Assembly (NCBI GenBank): GCA_046293135.1
Contig: JBKBPR010000001.1
Span: forward strand, 1 to 64,000
DNA length: 64,000 nucleotides
Source: UBA2638 sp046293135
GTDB taxonomy: Bacteria > Pseudomonadota > Alphaproteobacteria > Micavibrionales > Micavibrionaceae
Direction of reading: 5' to 3'
A model generated the notes under the pieces. That model saw only the letters and a list, made by a program, of their open reading frames with translations, was not told where the DNA came from and ran no database searches. Position 1 is the stretch's first letter, and each line of letters begins with the position of its first letter. This document shows positions 7,656-16,006 of the stretch, one piece after another. Both the position numbers and the translations under genes were made by a program.

Positions 7656-10163
7656 ATGGGGTTCAAGAAAACGACCGAAGGCCGCGTGTTTTTCAGCAAT
7701 ATTGATGAGAGCGCTGCGGCTTCGCGCAATGAGCGCCAGAGCTATGATGAGCGCAGCTCTTTGCCCGATGATCGCGCCGCTGCGAGCGCCAAGGCACTGC
7801 TTGGCCGTCAGGATACAACCCAAGCCCAGATTGTCGCGCTGCTCAAGGCGCTCAATCACAAGCTCCAAGACACTCAAGCCGACCGCGCCGCCCTACATAA
7901 GGAGCTGAAATCCTACAAAAAAGCGGTGCAGGAGCTGCAGGAAAAAGCCGACCGTCAGGAGCGCGAATCGCAGCTTATCAAAAAGCAGATTTCCGAATCA
8001 TCGAATGGCGCGGTGAAAAAAGTCCTCGATACCCAAAAACTCACGCAAGAGGCCTATGCCGAATTTTCCGAGGCGCGAAAGCTGATCTTGCAAATCGAGG
8101 AACGCGCCGAACGCGCTGAAACCCAAATCAAGCGCCAGCAAACGCAGATCAAGCAATCCGAAGAGCAAATTCGCGTCAAATATGAAACGCTGGAGCAAAA
8201 ACAAAAGAAACACGCACATGATGTGTTGGTGAAATTGACTGATCAGGAAAGCCGTCAAAAGCTGCTCGACAGCCGCGTTGACGAAGCCTTGAACGCGACG
8301 CAAAAAATTGAGCGCAAGATTGAAAAGGCGGTGCAGGAACGCGCCCGCCTTATCCGCAAGCTGGAGCGTATCGAAGAGAGCGTTTTGCAAACCAATGAAG
8401 CCTTGAACGCCCGCGCAATGGTGCTGTTGACCGATCAGGCGGCTGGCGGTATGACGGGGTCTGGCGCGGCCTCTGCTTCTAAAGCTAATGCGGCGATTGG
8501 CTATGATGATGCCAATGGCGAGATGAATCGCAACGCGCTACCGTTCTGGCGCAAAAGCAAAGCCATGCAGGCCGCTTCGGTCAGTGCGGTTGTGGTTATC
8601 GCCGCGCTTGCGGGCTGGGGTATCTCGGAAATCCAGCGCCCTGCTTCGCTATTAAGTCCTTCGGCTGTTTTCACCTCTGTGCAGAGAGATGCGCCCTCCT
8701 CATCACAGCAGAGCGCCGCACAACAAACCGCATCATGGCAAGCGCCATTTGAAAATATCGGCGATCTTGGCCGCGCCAACGCGCTTGATGAGGAGTCCGC
8801 GCGGGCGTTTGATTCTCTGATTGATGAATATAACGCCGTGCCGCAACAACAAGAGATTGATGATAGCGCTGCCATCGCTGCGCCCGCTGAGTTCGGGTTG
8901 CCCGCAACAGATCCGGCCAGTAATGATATCGGCGCGATTGATCTGAATGACGAGCAGCAAATTCTGGCTTTGCTGGAAAATAATCCCGATGCGCTGGCGG
9001 CGCAGCTTAACGCGCTGGAGCCTTCAACCCCCGCGCCTGAGCCGAACATTGAACAGCCCGCCGCTGTTGCGCCTGCGCCCGCAACGACGACCAGCGCGAC
9101 CACAACCACCATACAGCCCAGCACCGCCGCGCGCGAAAATCTCACCGCTTCACTGGCATCTGTCGCCTTGCCCTCACGTTTGAGCGGAACGCTCGATCAG
9201 CGTATCAGGCCGGATGGCAACTTGCCCGCCGCGATCAAGGAAGTCGAAAACAGCGCCTTTGAAGGCAATGGCAATGCCCAACATGATCTGGCCGCGATTT
9301 ATACCGCCGGTCATGCGGGTGTACGTCAGGATTACCGCCGCGCCGCGCAATGGTTCGAAGAGGCCGCGCATCAGGGCGTTGCCAATGCGCGCTATAATCT
9401 CGGCGTTTTGCATCATCAGGGTATCGGTGTGACCAAAAATATTGAAACGGCGTTTGAGTGGTATAAAACCGCCGCCGCCCTCGGCCATCCTGAGGCGCAA
9501 TATAATCTCGGCATCGCCTATATCGAGGGTTTGGGCGTTCCCTATGACCCGATCAAGGCGGGGGCGTTCTTTGAAAATGCCGCTCATGCTGGCGTGACCG
9601 AGGCGGCCTATAATCTCGGTTTGATTTATGAGAACGGGCTTTATGGTAGGCCGCAACCTGATATTGCGTTGATGTGGTACAAGAAAGCCGCCGATCAGGG
9701 CAGTCCCGAAGCCCGCGCCGCGCTTGAGCAATTGGCCAAAACGGTGAATATGTCGATCAGTGAGGTCAACGCGATGATCGAGGCTTTGGAAAAGCAGGGC
9801 GGCACTGCACAAACGCAAATTACGGCTCAAAAAAAAACTGAAGAATTAGCGGGCGCTACGCCGTCCGTTACCGCGCCGACTTCTCCAAGCGCGGCGGCGC
9901 AATCAACGAATACGGCATATTATAATGATGCGGGCGCGGGCAATCTCGTGATGCGCGTGCAAGAAACGTTGATGGGAATCGGGCTCTACCCAGGCCCCGC
10001 CGATGGGGTGGGCGGCGCAATGACCCGCGATGCGGTCAGAAGCTATCAATCGCGGTTCAACCTGCCTGTGACGGGTGAGATTACCCCCGATTTGGTGGCG
10101 CATATGAATGGCCGCGCCACGTCTGAAGAGGGGCAATTCGGCGAACAAGGCTCCCGCCCTTAG
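7656..10163 (+). CDS. PodJ-like protein: coiled coil, one TM, Sel1 repeats, peptidoglycan-binding domain
   Basis: An 835-residue protein from ATG 7656 (MGFKKTTEG); an in-frame TTG at 7638 is less likely. The ribosome site is weak. Cytoplasmic residues about 60-255 are a Gln/Glu/Lys-rich coiled coil. A single transmembrane segment lies at about 305-327 (ASVSAVVVIAALAGWGI). A Pro/Ala/Gln linker leads to Sel1-type repeats at about 532-688 (recurrent AxYNLGxxYExG, as in EAQYNLGIAYIEGLGV) and a C-terminal peptidoglycan-binding domain at about 764-818 (VQETLMGIGLYPGPADG). This order matches Caulobacter PodJ, a polar organiser. A role in polar localisation or cell-wall sensing is inferred from architecture, not sequence identity. 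Confidence 0.82.
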   Translation: MGFKKTTEGRVFFSNIDESAAASRNERQSYDERSSLPDDRAAASAKALLGRQDTTQAQIVALLKALNHKLQDTQADRAALHKELKSYKKAVQELQEKADRQERESQLIKKQISESSNGAVKKVLDTQKLTQEAYAEFSEARKLILQIEERAERAETQIKRQQTQIKQSEEQIRVKYETLEQKQKKHAHDVLVKLTDQESRQKLLDSRVDEALNATQKIERKIEKAVQERARLIRKLERIEESVLQTNEALNARAMVLLTDQAAGGMTGSGAASASKANAAIGYDDANGEMNRNALPFWRKSKAMQAASVSAVVVIAALAGWGISEIQRPASLLSPSAVFTSVQRDAPSSSQQSAAQQTASWQAPFENIGDLGRANALDEESARAFDSLIDEYNAVPQQQEIDDSAAIAAPAEFGLPATDPASNDIGAIDLNDEQQILALLENNPDALAAQLNALEPSTPAPEPNIEQPAAVAPAPATTTSATTTTIQPSTAARENLTASLASVALPSRLSGTLDQRIRPDGNLPAAIKEVENSAFEGNGNAQHDLAAIYTAGHAGVRQDYRRAAQWFEEAAHQGVANARYNLGVLHHQGIGVTKNIETAFEWYKTAAALGHPEAQYNLGIAYIEGLGVPYDPIKAGAFFENAAHAGVTEAAYNLGLIYENGLYGRPQPDIALMWYKKAADQGSPEARAALEQLAKTVNMSISEVNAMIEALEKQGGTAQTQITAQKKTEELAGATPSVTAPTSPSAAAQSTNTAYYNDAGAGNLVMRVQETLMGIGLYPGPADGVGGAMTRDAVRSYQSRFNLPVTGEITPDLVAHMNGRATSEEGQFGEQGSRP

Positions 10164-10185
10164 GGTGTTTTCAAATTTTACAACG

Positions 10186-11163
10186 TCACGGCGCGGCGTT
10201 CAGCAGCCCTGATTTTATCCAATATGTGCCGAATTTTTCCGTAAGCTGCGCGGCGGCGTTTTCGGCTTGGCGCGGTGTTTCAAAAAGCCCGAAGCAGCTC
10301 GCCCCCGATCCTGATAGGCCGTGATAGGCGCAATCGGGCAGGGTTTGAAACGCCGCCAGAATATCTTCAATTTCGGGAACGCAGGCAATCGCGGCGGCGG
10401 TCAGGTCGTTGCCTTGGCGCTGCGGAAATGTTTCGCGCAAAAAAGCGAACAGGTTTTGCGTTGTCTGAAACTCTGTCGGGATGTTTTTTGGTTTTGTGAA
10501 TGCCGTTTTCATCTGCGCGAAATGTTGAAACACCTTTGCGGTCGGGCAGGGCTTCAACGGATTGACAATCACAATCGGCGTGGCGGGAAAAGCTTTGAGC
10601 GGTGAAACGCGCTCCCCGATTCCTGAAAACACGGCGGGCGTGGCGGGAAAACAAACGGGCACATCCGCACCAAGCTGGAGCAGAAGGTCTTGAAACTCCG
10701 CGCTGTTCGTATCGCAATTGCTACCGCCAACGCAATCGTTATCCCATAGCGCAGTTAAGAGCCGCATCGCCGCCGCCGCATCGGAAGATCCGCCGCCGAT
10801 CCCCGCTGAAACGGGCAGGTTTTTTTCCAGCCTGACATCAAAATCGGGCGCTTTGTTGCAATATGCGGCAAGGCGGCGAATGGCGCGCTCGACGATATTC
10901 TCGCCGCTGCTATTGTCCGTGAGCGCGCCTGCAAATGCGCCTGCTACTCTAAGCTCTAAACCGCTGCCGCCATCGAGCGGCGCAAGCGATAGATCATCGC
11001 CGAAATCGGTGAAGGCGGTCAAGGAGTGGAGCAAATGATAGCCGTCTGCGCGTTTGCCTGTGACCTGCAAAGTCAGATTGATTTTTGCGGGCGCGGTTGC
11101 GGTGAGGGCTGGCGCTAGTATTGGCGCGATAGGGCTTGGCGGGTTTGGGGTATGATACGGCAT
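10186..11163 (-). CDS. ispE: 4-diphosphocytidyl-2-C-methyl-D-erythritol kinase
   Basis: A 325-residue GHMP-family kinase that phosphorylates the 2-hydroxyl of CDP-methylerythritol in the MEP isoprenoid pathway. Visible motifs are the substrate-binding start APAKINLTLQVTGKRADGYH (about residues 25-44), the ATP loop PVSAGIGGGSSDAAAAMRLL and the C-terminal GLSGSGASCFGLF. The N-terminus carries a Pro-rich extension of about 20 residues before the conserved core, so a later start cannot be excluded. The gene begins 6 bp after the TPR gene stop at 11170 and is convergent with the PodJ-like gene, with only about 20 bp between their stops. Confidence 0.96.
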   Translation of the reverse strand: MPYHTPNPPSPIAPILAPALTATAPAKINLTLQVTGKRADGYHLLHSLTAFTDFGDDLSLAPLDGGSGLELRVAGAFAGALTDNSSGENIVERAIRRLAAYCNKAPDFDVRLEKNLPVSAGIGGGSSDAAAAMRLLTALWDNDCVGGSNCDTNSAEFQDLLLQLGADVPVCFPATPAVFSGIGERVSPLKAFPATPIVIVNPLKPCPTAKVFQHFAQMKTAFTKPKNIPTEFQTTQNLFAFLRETFPQRQGNDLTAAAIACVPEIEDILAAFQTLPDCAYHGLSGSGASCFGLFETPRQAENAAAQLTEKFGTYWIKSGLLNAAP

Positions 11164-11169
11164 CGGTTA

Positions 11170-13086
11170 TTAAGGCGAGAGCGTGTTGGGCAGCGCCCCC
11201 GGCTGCGGCAGGTCTGTCTCCGACGGGCTTGGATTGTAATCGGGGCTTTGAGACTCGTTATTGACATGAACGGAGGCCGGCTCATGCGTATCAGAGCTGT
11301 TTTCCTGATCGTGCTTGAGGGCGTGCGGCAATCTCTCCAGCCCGTTTTCGAGCTTATCGAGAATTTGCGCGAGCAGCTCTTCTTCATTCTTGATGTGGTT
11401 TTTGGCGCGTTGCCACTGGAACCGCGCTTCGCGCTTGCGCCCGACCTGCCAATAGGCATCGCCCAGATGATCGTTAATCACGGCGTCATACGGCAAAAGC
11501 TCGACCGCGCGTTCAAGATATTTCACCGCGTCGATAAAATTACCGTTGCGGTAAAGCACCCAGCCGAGCGAGTCGGTGATATGCCCGTCATCGGGCTGAA
11601 GCTCCAACGCACGGACGATCATTTCTTCAGCCAGCTCCAGATGCTTGCCCTGATCCGCCCATGAATAGCCGAGATAATTCAGGATATAGGCATGGTCAGG
11701 TTGGTGATCGAGCGCGGCTTTCAGGTCAGGCTCGGCCTTGTCCCACTCACCGTTGCGCTCATAGGCAATGCCGCGCACATAATAAAGATGCCAGAAATCG
11801 GGGATAATATTCTCCGCACCGATATCATTGTAAGCGCGGTTATAGGCCTTGATCGCCTCTGCGAAATTTTCCTGACGCCTGTGAAGATCGCCGATCTGGA
11901 TCAGCGCCTTTTTGTTGTCGAACTCCCTGGCCTGTTTTTCGAGCAGGGCAATCGCTTCGTCATAACGCTCGGCATCTTCAAGGATTTTCGCAATCTCAAG
12001 ATTAGCTTCGTTAAAATAACTGCTGGTCGGCGGAACAGCCGCGAAATAGGCAATCGCATTCTCGCCGCGATCATTGCGCTGGGCGATCCCCGCGAGCAGG
12101 ATATAGGTTTCGATATGATCAGGATCGAGATGCAGCGCCATGTGTGCAAAGATATGCGCGCTATCGTCGCTGCCTTCCTGATAAAACAACTTGGCCATAT
12201 CATATAAAACCAGCGCAATACCTTGCTGCGGATTTTCAATACTGATGAAACTTTGCGCGACCTCTTCTTCGTTCTCAATCGCCTTGAGCGCGGCAATCGC
12301 GTCTTGATCAACCGCGTTGAATTGCAATACCTGCTCATAGAGCGTTTTGGCGGTTTCAATCTCACCGATCTGCGCGTAAATATCGGCGCTGCGCTTTAGC
12401 TCATTGATGGTCAGCCCGCCGATCAACAGAGATTCCGCCAGCAAGCGTTTTATCTTGTCATGATCGCCGACATAATGCGCCATCAACACTCCATGGGCGA
12501 GATGGATTGCATTTTTCTTGAGCTGGTCTGTTTCCAGATTGCCTTTGACAACCTCCAGCCAGCCTTGGAAAAGCGGTTTGACAAAATCGGCAATCCCGCC
12601 GGGCTGCATTTCGGCAAGGATCGTTTCGGCCAGCTCATAATCATTGTTCTTGATCGCCTCGACACATAAAAACAGCTGTCCCAGCGATTCCTCTTCTTCC
12701 AACTCGCTGAGCAGCCGCGCCCGTTCAAAGGCCTTGTCGTATTCCGCCGCAGCGATAGAGAGCATGATCGCCCGTTTCAAAAGCGTTGTATTGTCCTCGT
12801 CCAATTTCAAATTATGCGAGATAAATCTATGCGCGTTTTTCCAATCGTGATGGCGCTGGGCATGCAATCCCGCAAGGTAATTGCCCGCAAACCCGCTGGG
12901 TGTGAAACGGCTTTGCATCATCGTGTTGAAATGCGGTATCTCAATTTCAATTTCGGCGTGATGTTTCAGAGATTGCGGGATGAGCGTGCCGCTGGTATCG
13001 CGCGTTATAAGATGAATACTATATCCGAGCAAACAGCCTGTGGCGGCGGCGGTTAGGAATTTCAGGCTGGAGTGGATTTTTGTCAT
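11170..13086 (-). CDS. Membrane-anchored or exported TPR-repeat protein
   Basis: A 638-residue tetratricopeptide protein. A hydrophobic N-terminal segment (FLTAAATGCLLGYSIHL, about residues 9-25) suggests export or an anchor; the Cys there does not sit in a clean lipobox. Helical TPR pairs run from about residue 60 to 590, with clear units such as EPDLKAALDHQPDHAYILNY, ELQPDDGHITDSLGWVLYRN and AVELLPYDAVINDHLGDAYW. The C-terminus is a polar Ser/Pro tail. Alphaproteobacteria commonly carry such a gene directly upstream of ispE, as here (6 bp apart). It probably scaffolds a periplasmic or envelope protein complex; no enzymatic motif is seen. Confidence 0.88.
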   Translation of the reverse strand: MTKIHSSLKFLTAAATGCLLGYSIHLITRDTSGTLIPQSLKHHAEIEIEIPHFNTMMQSRFTPSGFAGNYLAGLHAQRHHDWKNAHRFISHNLKLDEDNTTLLKRAIMLSIAAAEYDKAFERARLLSELEEEESLGQLFLCVEAIKNNDYELAETILAEMQPGGIADFVKPLFQGWLEVVKGNLETDQLKKNAIHLAHGVLMAHYVGDHDKIKRLLAESLLIGGLTINELKRSADIYAQIGEIETAKTLYEQVLQFNAVDQDAIAALKAIENEEEVAQSFISIENPQQGIALVLYDMAKLFYQEGSDDSAHIFAHMALHLDPDHIETYILLAGIAQRNDRGENAIAYFAAVPPTSSYFNEANLEIAKILEDAERYDEAIALLEKQAREFDNKKALIQIGDLHRRQENFAEAIKAYNRAYNDIGAENIIPDFWHLYYVRGIAYERNGEWDKAEPDLKAALDHQPDHAYILNYLGYSWADQGKHLELAEEMIVRALELQPDDGHITDSLGWVLYRNGNFIDAVKYLERAVELLPYDAVINDHLGDAYWQVGRKREARFQWQRAKNHIKNEEELLAQILDKLENGLERLPHALKHDQENSSDTHEPASVHVNNESQSPDYNPSPSETDLPQPGALPNTLSP

Positions 13087-13177
13087 GTGGCGTTTAAAAT
13101 CTCGCTGGTGTTTATTTTTGAGCGTTTACTTTTGGGCAGTTTCTTTTCGTCGTATCTCGCAGGTTTTCTTCAGGGCG

Positions 13178-14869
13178 TTACATATTCGGATAATTCGGGC
13201 CGTCACCGCCATAAGGAACCGTCCAGTTGATATTCTGCGCGGGGTCTTTGATGTCGCAGGTTTTGCAATGCACGCAGTTTTGCGCATTGATCTGGAATTT
13301 ATCCTCGCCGTTTATATTAATATATTCGTAAACCCCCGCAGGGCAATAACGCTGTGACGGCGCGCCGTAAATTTTTAAATCGACCGCCACCGGAACGGCC
13401 TCGTCTTTCAGCTTAAGATGGGCGGGCTGGTTTTCGGCGTGGTTGGTGTTGGAAAACGATACCGAGGTTAAGCGGTCAAAGGTGATGACATTATCGGGCT
13501 TGGGATAATCAATCGGAGTGCTTTGCGCGGCGGGTTTAAGCTGGCTGTGATCGGCATGGTTTTTGAGCGTCCACGGCGAAAGCCCGAAGGTGATCGTTTC
13601 CCACGCCGCATTGATAAGCCCGAACCATAGCCCCTTATGAAAGCCGGGTCTGATATTCCTGACCTTTTTCAACTCCGGCCAAATCCAGCTTTGTTTTATA
13701 TTCTCGGCATAAGAGGCGCATTCCAGCCCGTATCCGTTTTGCCCGTTATCGCTGGCGGTATCGGCGCTGTTATCGGTTGCGCTTGCTTCGGTCAAGAGCT
13801 TGAAAATACTTTCGGCGGCGACCATGCCCGATTTCATTGCCGTGTGATTGCCCTTGATTTTGGGCGTATTGAGAAAGCCCGCGCTATCGCCGATCAAAAC
13901 ACCGCCGGCAAAGCTGAGCTTGGGCAGGGATTGAAACCCACCCTCGACCAAGGCGCGCGCGCCATAGGCAATGCGCCGTCCGCCTTCCAGCATCGGTTTG
14001 ATTGCGGGGTGAAGCTTGAAGCGTTGCATTTCCTGATAGGGGGAGAGATAGGGGTTTTGATAGTCCAGCCCGACAACATAGCCGATTGAAACCAGATTAT
14101 TCTCCATGTGGTAAATCCAAGACCCGCCATAGGTTTTGGAATCCATCGGCCAGCCGATTGTATGGGTGATCGAGCCTTGTTGATGCTTGGCGGGGTCAAT
14201 CTCCCAGATTTCCTTGATGCCCAGCCCGTAAGTTTGCGGATCGCTGTCCTTGCGCAAATCGAATTTGGCAATCAATGTTTTGGTAAGCGAGCCGTGACAG
14301 CCCTCGGCGAAGATGGTTTGCTTGGCGTGCAATTCATATCCCGCTTCGAAATGATCGGTTTTTTCGCCGTCTTTATCAAGGCCGCGGTCGGAGGTCGCAA
14401 CGCCGATCACCGCGCCTTGATCGTTATACAACACTTCGGAAGCGGCAAAGCCAGAGAATATCTGAACGTCGAGGGCTTCGGCCTGTTCGGCCAGCCAGCG
14501 CCCCAAATTGCCGAGCGAGATAATATAATTGCCGTGGTTTCGCATTTGCGGCGGGGTTATCAGGCGGATGGCGCGTTTTTCGGTCAGGAATAAAAAGCGA
14601 TCCTTGCCCGCCTTGCAGGTCAGCGGTGCATTCTTGTCTTGCCAGTCGGGGATGAGTTCATTGAGCGCGCGCGGCTCGAACACGGCGCCCGATAGCAAAT
14701 GCGCGCCGACCTCCGAGCCTTTTTCAAGGACGCATACGGATAAATCTTGGCCGTGTTCGGCGCATAATTGCTTGAGGCGGATCGCGCAAGCCAAGCCCGA
14801 CGGGCCTGCGCCGACAATCACAACGTCAAATTCCATACTCTCACGGTCGGGGCGGATTGAATCGGGCAT
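13178..14869 (-). CDS. Electron transfer flavoprotein-ubiquinone oxidoreductase (ETF-QO)
   Basis: A 563-residue flavoprotein that passes electrons from reduced ETF, and so from acyl-CoA and amino-acid dehydrogenases, to ubiquinone at the inner membrane. The FAD-binding Rossmann motif is DVVIVGAGPSGLACAIRLKQL (starting at residue 14). Central motifs include EKGSEVGAHLLSGAVFEPRAL and FAEGCHGSLTKTL, and GDSAGFLNTPKIKGNHTAMK binds the flavin. The C-terminal ferredoxin-like region has four cysteines for a [4Fe-4S] cluster (RYCPAGVYEY and NCVHCKTCDIKDP). Length matches the family. It reads convergently with the UDG-like gene's upstream neighbourhood and has about 90 bp separating it from the TPR gene. 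Confidence 0.97.
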   Translation of the reverse strand: MPDSIRPDRESMEFDVVIVGAGPSGLACAIRLKQLCAEHGQDLSVCVLEKGSEVGAHLLSGAVFEPRALNELIPDWQDKNAPLTCKAGKDRFLFLTEKRAIRLITPPQMRNHGNYIISLGNLGRWLAEQAEALDVQIFSGFAASEVLYNDQGAVIGVATSDRGLDKDGEKTDHFEAGYELHAKQTIFAEGCHGSLTKTLIAKFDLRKDSDPQTYGLGIKEIWEIDPAKHQQGSITHTIGWPMDSKTYGGSWIYHMENNLVSIGYVVGLDYQNPYLSPYQEMQRFKLHPAIKPMLEGGRRIAYGARALVEGGFQSLPKLSFAGGVLIGDSAGFLNTPKIKGNHTAMKSGMVAAESIFKLLTEASATDNSADTASDNGQNGYGLECASYAENIKQSWIWPELKKVRNIRPGFHKGLWFGLINAAWETITFGLSPWTLKNHADHSQLKPAAQSTPIDYPKPDNVITFDRLTSVSFSNTNHAENQPAHLKLKDEAVPVAVDLKIYGAPSQRYCPAGVYEYININGEDKFQINAQNCVHCKTCDIKDPAQNINWTVPYGGDGPNYPNM

Positions 14870-14987
14870 AATCTCGTGTCTATTTCTTGTGTCTATTTCT
14901 GGTTCTTATATTTTCAGGAAACCTATTTTACTGTAAAAATTATAAAATCCCTAGTGTGATTGAACGAAAAACGGAAATTCTTGTTTC

Positions 14988-15839
14988 ATGGCTTTTGACC
15001 CTGCATCTTCATCTTCACCCGCCTATCCCCGTGATGCCGCGCTTGCCGCGTTGCAGTGGTATATCGATAACGGCGTTGACGAGGTTATGGGCGATTCACC
15101 GCTTTCGCGCTATGGGCTGGGATTTGCGCCCGCACCGCAAAAACAGCCTGTCAGCAACAGCGCCAGCGCTAGCGCTAGCGTAACCGCTCCGATGGGTGCA
15201 TCCGAAGGGCGGCAGCAGGCTCTAACATTGGCCAAGAGCGCTGGCAGCCTTGAAGAATTGCGCGCTGTGATTGCTGCCTTTGACGGGATTTCGATCAAGA
15301 AAACGGCCATGAATATGGTGTTCGGGCATGGCAATCCCAAGGCCAGAGTGATGGTGATCGGCGATGTTCCCGCGGCGGATGATGATAAATCGGGGCTGCC
15401 GTTACAAGGCGCGGCGGGGCATCTCTTTGATAAAATGCTCGCCAGTATCGGCCTTGACCGTCAGGAGCAGGACTCGCCCAGCTCTGTCTATGTGACCAAT
15501 ATTTTGAATTGGCGGCCACCGGGCAATCGCGCGCCCAGCCAAGCCGAGCTTGACATGAGCCTGCCGTTTATCGAGCGGCATATCCAGCTCATCGCGCCGG
15601 AATTTATCGTGACGCTCGGGGCTTTGCCTGCGCAGTGCTTGCTGGCTCGTTCGGAGAGCCTCTCAAAACTGCGCCAGAAAAAGCTCACCTATACCCCGCA
15701 AGCGCAAGAGCTGGTGATCGCAACAGCGTCCTGTCCGCTGCTGGTGACTTTCTCGCCCGATTATTTGCTCAACGCCCCTGCACAAAAACGCGATGCATGG
15801 ACGGATTTGCAGAGCTTGCAAGCCGCGCTCGCGGATTAG
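14988..15839 (+). CDS. Divergent family-4-type uracil-DNA glycosylase homologue, probably impaired
   Basis: A 283-residue protein that aligns along its whole length with the alphaproteobacterial family-4 uracil-DNA glycosylases: an N-terminal WYIDNGVDEVMGDSPLSRYG, a linker, then the glycosylase fold with VYVTNILNWRPPGNRAPS and PFIERHIQLIAPEFIVTLGA. Active-site motifs are altered. GEAPG reads GDVPA (residues 125-129), the usual PFVG reads PLQG, and the catalytic HPAYLL reads SPDYLL (256-261). The N-terminal Cys that normally belongs to the iron-sulphur set (GCxLKxTA) is Ile in GISIKKTA. The frame is intact and uninterrupted, so this is not a simple pseudogene. It may have changed activity or be a binding-only paralogue. 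Confidence 0.85.
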   Translation: MAFDPASSSSPAYPRDAALAALQWYIDNGVDEVMGDSPLSRYGLGFAPAPQKQPVSNSASASASVTAPMGASEGRQQALTLAKSAGSLEELRAVIAAFDGISIKKTAMNMVFGHGNPKARVMVIGDVPAADDDKSGLPLQGAAGHLFDKMLASIGLDRQEQDSPSSVYVTNILNWRPPGNRAPSQAELDMSLPFIERHIQLIAPEFIVTLGALPAQCLLARSESLSKLRQKKLTYTPQAQELVIATASCPLLVTFSPDYLLNAPAQKRDAWTDLQSLQAALAD

Positions 15840-16006
15840 TGGATTAAGGCTCGAAGCTCCAATCCCGCCCCGCAGCCCTGCAACAGCCCAACAGCGCAGC
15901 CCCACAGCTCCAATCACAACCAAAATAGCCCCACCTCAGTCTTATGGATAATTAAATATAGATTTTCTGGACAATTTTAGGCGCTTGCTGTAAAACCTCA
16001 TGCATT

